Shown here: positions 60,243 to 64,000 of the stretch, piece by piece | Layout: every line of letters starts with the position of its first letter | How positions within the stretch are numbered: position 1 is the first letter of the stretch | DNA from: Streptomyces sp. MP131-18 | GTDB lineage: Bacteria; Actinomycetota; Actinomycetes; Streptomycetales; Streptomycetaceae | DNA length: 64,000 nucleotides | Reading direction: 5' to 3' | Assembly (NCBI RefSeq): GCF_001984575.1 | Contig: NZ_LZNS01000001.1 | Coordinates: forward strand, 1,477,132-1,541,131 | Made by a program: the position numbers and the translations under genes | The notes under the pieces: generated by a model | The model's database searches: none | What the model was told of the DNA's origin: nothing | The model's input: the letters and a program-made list of their open reading frames with translations, nothing else

Positions 60243-62654
60243 ATGACGCCAGCGCGCCACACGCCCACGTCTACCTACCGGCTCCAGCTGGAGCCGGATT
60301 TCCCGTTCGCGGCGGCGACCGAGATCGTGCCCTACGTGGCCGATCTGGGCATTTCCCACCTCCATTTGTCGCCCGTGCTGGAGGCCGTGCCCGGCTCGGG
60401 GCACGGCTACGACGTGACCGACCACACGCGGGTGCGGGGGGAGCTGGGCGGCGAGGAGGGCCTGCGGCGGCTGTCGGCGGCGGCGCGCGCGGAGGGCCTG
60501 GGGCTGATTGTCGACATCGTGCCCAACCACATGGCGGTGCCGGTGCGCGCGGAGCAGAACGGGCCGCTGTGGGAGGTGCTGCGGGACGGTCCCGGGGCGG
60601 CGCGCGCGGACTGGTTCGACATCGACTGGGCGGCCGGTGGCGGCCGGGTGCTGCTGCCCGTGCTCGGCGGGCCGCTCGGCGAGGAGCTGGACCGGCTCTC
60701 CGTGGCGGACGGCGTGCTGCGGTACGCCGACCGCACGTTCCCGCTGCGGCCCGGCACCGAGGAACTGCCGCTGCCCGAGCTGCTCGACTCCCAGCATTAC
60801 CGCCTCGCGTGGTGGCGGCTGGGCAGAACCGAAGTGAACTACCGCCGCTTCTTCGCCATTTCCGAGCTGATCGGGGTACGCGTGGAGGACCCGGAGGTCT
60901 TCGAGGCGACGCACGCGGTCGTGCTGCGGCTGCTGGACGAGGGAGTCCTGGACGGGCTGCGCGTCGACCACCCGGACGGCCTGGCCGATCCCGGCGGCTA
61001 CCTGGGGCGGCTGCACCGGCGCAGCGGCGGCGCCTGGATCGTGGCGGAGAAGATCCTCGGGCCCGGCGAGCAGTTGCCGGCGAGCTGGCCCATCGCGGGC
61101 ACCACCGGGTACGACGCGCTGCGGCACATCGACGCGATGTTCACCGACCCGGAAGGCTGCGCCGAACTCACCGAGCACTACCGCGCGTTCACCGGTGCCC
61201 CGCCGGATCTGGGCGGCGAGTGGACGCCGACGACGCGGCGGGCCGCGTACAAGATGATCAGTCACGAGCTGGCGGCCGAGAGCGAACGGCTGACGCGCAC
61301 CGCGGTGGCGCTGTGCGCGCGGGTCCCCGAGCTGCGGCTGCGGGACCACGCGCCGTGGGCGCTGCGCTCCGCGCTGACGGAGTTGCTGGTGCGGCTGCCG
61401 GTGTACCGGCCGTACGTGACGGCGGACGCGCCGCCCTCGCCGGTCGACGAGGCGATGCTGGTGACGGCGGCGGACGGGGCACGGGCGATGTTCCCCGTCT
61501 CGGCCGAGGCGGCGGCGGTGGACACGGTCAGGGAGCTGGCGCTGGGGCGGTTCGGGGAGGGCGAGGGCCTGACGGACTTCCGGGTGCGCTTCGCGCAGGT
61601 CTCCTCCGCGCTGCGGGCCAAGGCGGTGGAGGACACCGCCTGTTACCGGTACGCCCCGCTGCTCTCCGCCGCCGAGGTCGGCGGCGACCCGGGGCAGCCC
61701 GCGCTGCCGCCGGACGCGTTCCACTCGTTCTGCGCGCGGCTGCAACGGGACTGGCCGCTGACCGGAACCGTCCTGTCGACGCACGACACCAAGCGCAGCG
61801 GCGATGTCAGAGCCACCGTCAGCGCGTTGAGCGAACATCCGCGCGGATGGTCGGAACTCGTCACCAGGCTGACCGAGTCGACCGCGAGGGCCGGAGTGCG
61901 GGCCCCGGACCCGCACGTGGCGTGGGCCACCTGGCAGACCGCGTTCGCCCTGGGCTTCCCCGATCGGGAACGGCTGCTCGCCGCGATGCTGAAGACGGTC
62001 AGGGAGACCGGGCTGCACACGAGCTGGACCGAACAGGAGACGGCGTACGAGGCGGCGGTCGAACGGTTCGTGCTCGCGGGTCCGTGCGGGCCCCCGCTGT
62101 ATCCGCTCACCGAGTTCGCGCGCGAGCTGGCACCGCAGATCCGGGCCAACATCCTGGGCTCCGCGCTGCTGCATCTGACGATGCCGGGGGTGCCCGACGT
62201 CTACCGCGGCAGCGAACGGCACTACCTGGCGCTGGTCGACCCGGACAACCGCCGGCTCCCGCAGCTGCCGATCGCGCAGCTGGCGGCGCTCGGCGACGCG
62301 TCGACGACCGGCTACGACCTGGCCACGGAGAAGCTGCGGCTGACCGCCACGGCCCTGCGGCTGCGGCGTGACAACCCGGAGTGGTTCGGCGAACTGGCCG
62401 ACTACCAGCCGCTGTCCGCCGAAGGCGCGGCGGCCGGGCACTGCCTGGCGTTCATGCGCAGCGGCCGGGCGATCACGGCGGTCACCCGGCTCTCCCGGCG
62501 CCTCGACCACACGGGCGGCTGGGAGGACACCCGGCTGCCGCTGCCGCCGGGAACGTGGCGGGAGCTGCTGAGCGGCCGGACGGTGCACGGGCGGGCACGG
62601 CTCTCCCAACTCCTGGCACCGGAACCGGTGGCGCTGCTGGTGCGGGAGGACTGA
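60243..62654 (+). CDS. treY: Malto-oligosyltrehalose synthase
   Basis: An 803-residue GH13 enzyme that converts the reducing end of malto-oligosaccharides to an alpha,alpha-1,1 linkage. STYRLQLEPDFPFAAATEIV is the TreY opening; GLGLIVDIVPNHMAV, LDGLRVDHPDGLADPGGYL (catalytic Asp) and IVAEKILGPGEQLPASWPI (catalytic Glu), STHDTKRSGDVRA (transition-state Asp) follow. The ATG at 60243 follows AGAGGG. TreZ and TreX, which normally work with it, are not in the window. Confidence 0.96.
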   Translation: MTPARHTPTSTYRLQLEPDFPFAAATEIVPYVADLGISHLHLSPVLEAVPGSGHGYDVTDHTRVRGELGGEEGLRRLSAAARAEGLGLIVDIVPNHMAVPVRAEQNGPLWEVLRDGPGAARADWFDIDWAAGGGRVLLPVLGGPLGEELDRLSVADGVLRYADRTFPLRPGTEELPLPELLDSQHYRLAWWRLGRTEVNYRRFFAISELIGVRVEDPEVFEATHAVVLRLLDEGVLDGLRVDHPDGLADPGGYLGRLHRRSGGAWIVAEKILGPGEQLPASWPIAGTTGYDALRHIDAMFTDPEGCAELTEHYRAFTGAPPDLGGEWTPTTRRAAYKMISHELAAESERLTRTAVALCARVPELRLRDHAPWALRSALTELLVRLPVYRPYVTADAPPSPVDEAMLVTAADGARAMFPVSAEAAAVDTVRELALGRFGEGEGLTDFRVRFAQVSSALRAKAVEDTACYRYAPLLSAAEVGGDPGQPALPPDAFHSFCARLQRDWPLTGTVLSTHDTKRSGDVRATVSALSEHPRGWSELVTRLTESTARAGVRAPDPHVAWATWQTAFALGFPDRERLLAAMLKTVRETGLHTSWTEQETAYEAAVERFVLAGPCGPPLYPLTEFARELAPQIRANILGSALLHLTMPGVPDVYRGSERHYLALVDPDNRRLPQLPIAQLAALGDASTTGYDLATEKLRLTATALRLRRDNPEWFGELADYQPLSAEGAAAGHCLAFMRSGRAITAVTRLSRRLDHTGGWEDTRLPLPPGTWRELLSGRTVHGRARLSQLLAPEPVALLVRED

Positions 62655-62709
62655 GCCCGGCACGCCGGAGCACGCGCCCGCGGATGACGATGCGGGTAGG
62701 GTCCCGCGA

Positions 62710-63300
62710 ATGATGGTGGGTTCGGCAACGACTCGGCTGATCGTCCTCCGCGGCAACTCCGCCGCGGGGAAGTCCGCGGTCGCCGCCGAGGTGCGCGCAC
62801 GGTACGGACGAGGCATCGCCCTGGTCGGCCAGGACAATCTCCGCCGTGTCGTGCTCCGCGAGAGGGACACACCCGAGGGCGCGAACATCGGTCTCATCGA
62901 CACCGTCGCCCGCTACGCGCTTGATCACCACTACCACGTCGTGGTCGAAGGCATCCTGTACGCGGCGCACTACGGGTCGATGCTCGAAGCACTGCGACGG
63001 GACCACCGGGGGCGGACGCACCACTTCTACCTCGATGTGTCGTTCGACGAGACACTCCGCCGCCACACCACGAAACCGCAGGCAGCGGAGTACGGCGAGG
63101 CGGAGATGCGGGACTGGTACCGGCCGCTCGACCTGTTGCCCGGTGGCGTGGAAACGGTGGTCGCCGAGTCGAGTGCCCTGGCGGACACCGTGGACCGGGT
63201 GCTGCGGGAGGCCGGACTAGGCCGTGTCGACCTAGCCCCGCCCACCGATGCGGCCCCGGGTTCCCGTCGCTCTCCCCAGGAGAGCGGCAGCTCCGCGTGA
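62710..63300 (+). CDS. P-loop kinase-like protein (AAA_33/zeta-toxin fold)
   Basis: A 196-residue ATPase or kinase. LIVLRGNSAAGKSAVAAEVR is Walker A. VGQDNLRRVVLRERDTPEGA, then HHYHVVVEGILYAAHYGSML, and FYLDVSFDETLRRHTTKP follow the order of small-molecule kinases such as gluconate- or chloramphenicol-type kinases and zeta toxins. No antitoxin gene precedes it, so a small-molecule kinase is more likely. The C-terminal 25 residues are low complexity. Start at either of two adjacent ATGs. Confidence 0.75.
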   Translation: MMVGSATTRLIVLRGNSAAGKSAVAAEVRARYGRGIALVGQDNLRRVVLRERDTPEGANIGLIDTVARYALDHHYHVVVEGILYAAHYGSMLEALRRDHRGRTHHFYLDVSFDETLRRHTTKPQAAEYGEAEMRDWYRPLDLLPGGVETVVAESSALADTVDRVLREAGLGRVDLAPPTDAAPGSRRSPQESGSSA

Positions 63301-63577
63301 CACTCGGGCACGCACCGGGGCCGCGGCGGCCCGCTCCCCGCGTTCGCGCGGCATCCTGACGCCGGCCGAGGTGGCCGCGCTGCTTTCCGGTCACGGCACG
63401 GGCAGGCGGGCGGACCCTCCCCCCGGCTCGCCCCGGAGAGACCGGTCTGCCACGAGGCGGACACGTCCGCTGCCGGACGCGGAGGAGCGTGGCCGTGACC
63501 GACGCCCCGTCATGGGCGGGCCATGGCCGCGAGCTTCACGCGTTCACCTCATGTGCGCACATCTTCCGCGCTTTCCC
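63301..63577. other. Intergenic stretch without recognised gene
   Basis: I see no convincing coding region on either strand between the kinase stop and the LPMO promoter. The next elements are the promoter and CebR box described separately. Confidence 0.6.
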
Positions 63578-63606
63578 TTTACAGCGGCGTTCCCCACCGC
63601 TACGGT
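63578..63606 (+). promoter_or_regulatory. Promoter of the LPMO gene
   Basis: TTTACA (63578-63583), a 17-base spacer, and TACGGT (63601-63606). Transcription would start about 7 bases later, immediately before the CebR box. Confidence 0.6.
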
Positions 63607-63615
63607 CACGGCACC

Positions 63616-63629
63616 TGGGAGCGCTCCCA
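63616..63629. promoter_or_regulatory. Canonical CebR operator upstream of the LPMO gene
   Basis: TGGGAGCGCTCCCA matches the published Streptomyces CebR consensus exactly. It lies just after the predicted transcription start and 31 bases before the LPMO ATG, so bound CebR would block elongation or initiation. Confidence 0.92.
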
Positions 63630-63660
63630 CCCAGATCACGGCGAAAGGGACGCAACGCAA

Positions 63661-64000
63661 TGAGAGAACGGCCAACCCCCCGCCCGCGCCTGAGAAGACC
63701 GGCTCTGCTGACCCTCCTCGCCGCGCTGCCCGCGCTCTGCCTGGTGATGTTCACCGGTGGCACCGCATCCGCGCACGGCGCACCGATGGACCCCGGGAGC
63801 CGCACGTACCTGTGCTGGAAGTACAGCGTCAACCAGAGCGGCGCGATCGATCCGAGCAACCCCGCCTGCCGGGCCGCGCTCCAGGAGAGCGGGGCGAACG
63901 CCTTCTACAACTGGTTCGCCGTGCTCCAGTCCAACGGCGGCGGCCGGACCGAAGGATTCATCCCCGACGGACAGCTGTGCAGCGGCGGCGCCACGGTCTA
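63661..64000 (+). CDS. Secreted AA10 lytic polysaccharide monooxygenase, 3' end outside window
   Basis: The frame runs from an ATG after GAAAGGGA to the window edge (113 codons seen). A signal peptide with Arg-rich start and hydrophobic core ends in GGTASA; cleavage exposes HGAPMDPGSRTYLCWK, so the mature protein begins with the histidine that forms the copper brace. SGANAFYNWFAVLQSNGGGR and FIPDGQLCSGGATV are typical of Streptomyces AA10 enzymes. The CebR box suggests cellulose rather than chitin as target. A C-terminal binding module may follow outside the window. Confidence 0.9.

Noticed and set aside
62710..63300. Zeta-type toxin of a toxin-antitoxin pair
   Set aside because: There is no small antitoxin gene directly upstream, and the motifs fit small-molecule kinases equally well.

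Overview
The window is very GC-rich actinobacterial chromosome, almost certainly Streptomyces or a close relative. Support for this: GTG starts and ATGA/GTGA/TGATG gene overlaps are common; the family set is typical (DUF5955, DUF2637, DUF5753-type XRE regulator, SAV2148-type HEPN protein, TerD/TerB, CebR/CebEFG/BglC); regulatory sites include an iron box, a HAIR box and CebR boxes. I found no tRNA, rRNA, CRISPR array or intact mobile element. One degraded transposase tail and one degraded TauD-like gene are present.

Layout. 1-1884 (minus) holds a caspase-fold protease, cut by the left edge, and a small EACC1-like partner: a probable biological-conflict module. 1963-13999 is purine catabolism: 8-oxoguanine deaminase, uricase, a fused OHCU-decarboxylase/HIU-hydrolase, a DauR-type HTH protein, the three-subunit xanthine dehydrogenase with its XdhC factor, and divergent PucR. 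13932-20991 is mixed: DUF3533/YhgE-like membrane protein, TPR protein, GntR regulator, iron-box-controlled FhuF-like protein, DUF2637 protein, Ada-AlkA repair fusion, PPOX flavoprotein. 21045-27311 is the cellobiose locus cebR/cebEFG/bglC. 27643-31994 carries terD, two CNNM-type membrane proteins, terB and a TetR regulator. 32011-36897 has an M56 protease/BlaI pair, HspR-type Lon, and an XRE regulator. 37087-43203 has a two-component system with an MMPL exporter, then an AidB-like acyl-CoA dehydrogenase. 44487-56245 is sulfur metabolism: sulfite reductase, cysHCDN, a sulfonate ABC transporter, sirohydrochlorin chelatase, an orphan winged-helix regulator, a TauD remnant, cysteine dioxygenase and rhodanese. 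56469-63300 has an epimerase, MFS exporter, HEPN protein, TreY and a P-loop kinase. The right edge cuts an AA10 LPMO gene preceded by a perfect CebR box.

How it works together. Sulfate is activated (CysDN, CysC), reduced (CysH, then the siroheme sulfite reductase), with the chelatase supplying siroheme and SsuABC importing organosulfur. Three short open frames with the shared core HVDL-x-R-x-[AS]-S-A-[IL]-C precede the three sulfur transcription units, and all three appear to be transcribed from, or very near, their own start codon; I regard this as the most interesting regulatory pattern here. The LPMO and the ceb operon are probably one regulon: the LPMO cleaves crystalline polysaccharide outside the cell, CebEFG imports cello-oligosaccharides, BglC hydrolyses them, and CebR represses both loci through related 14-bp palindromes. 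The caspase/EACC1 pair is the best candidate for a poorly described system.
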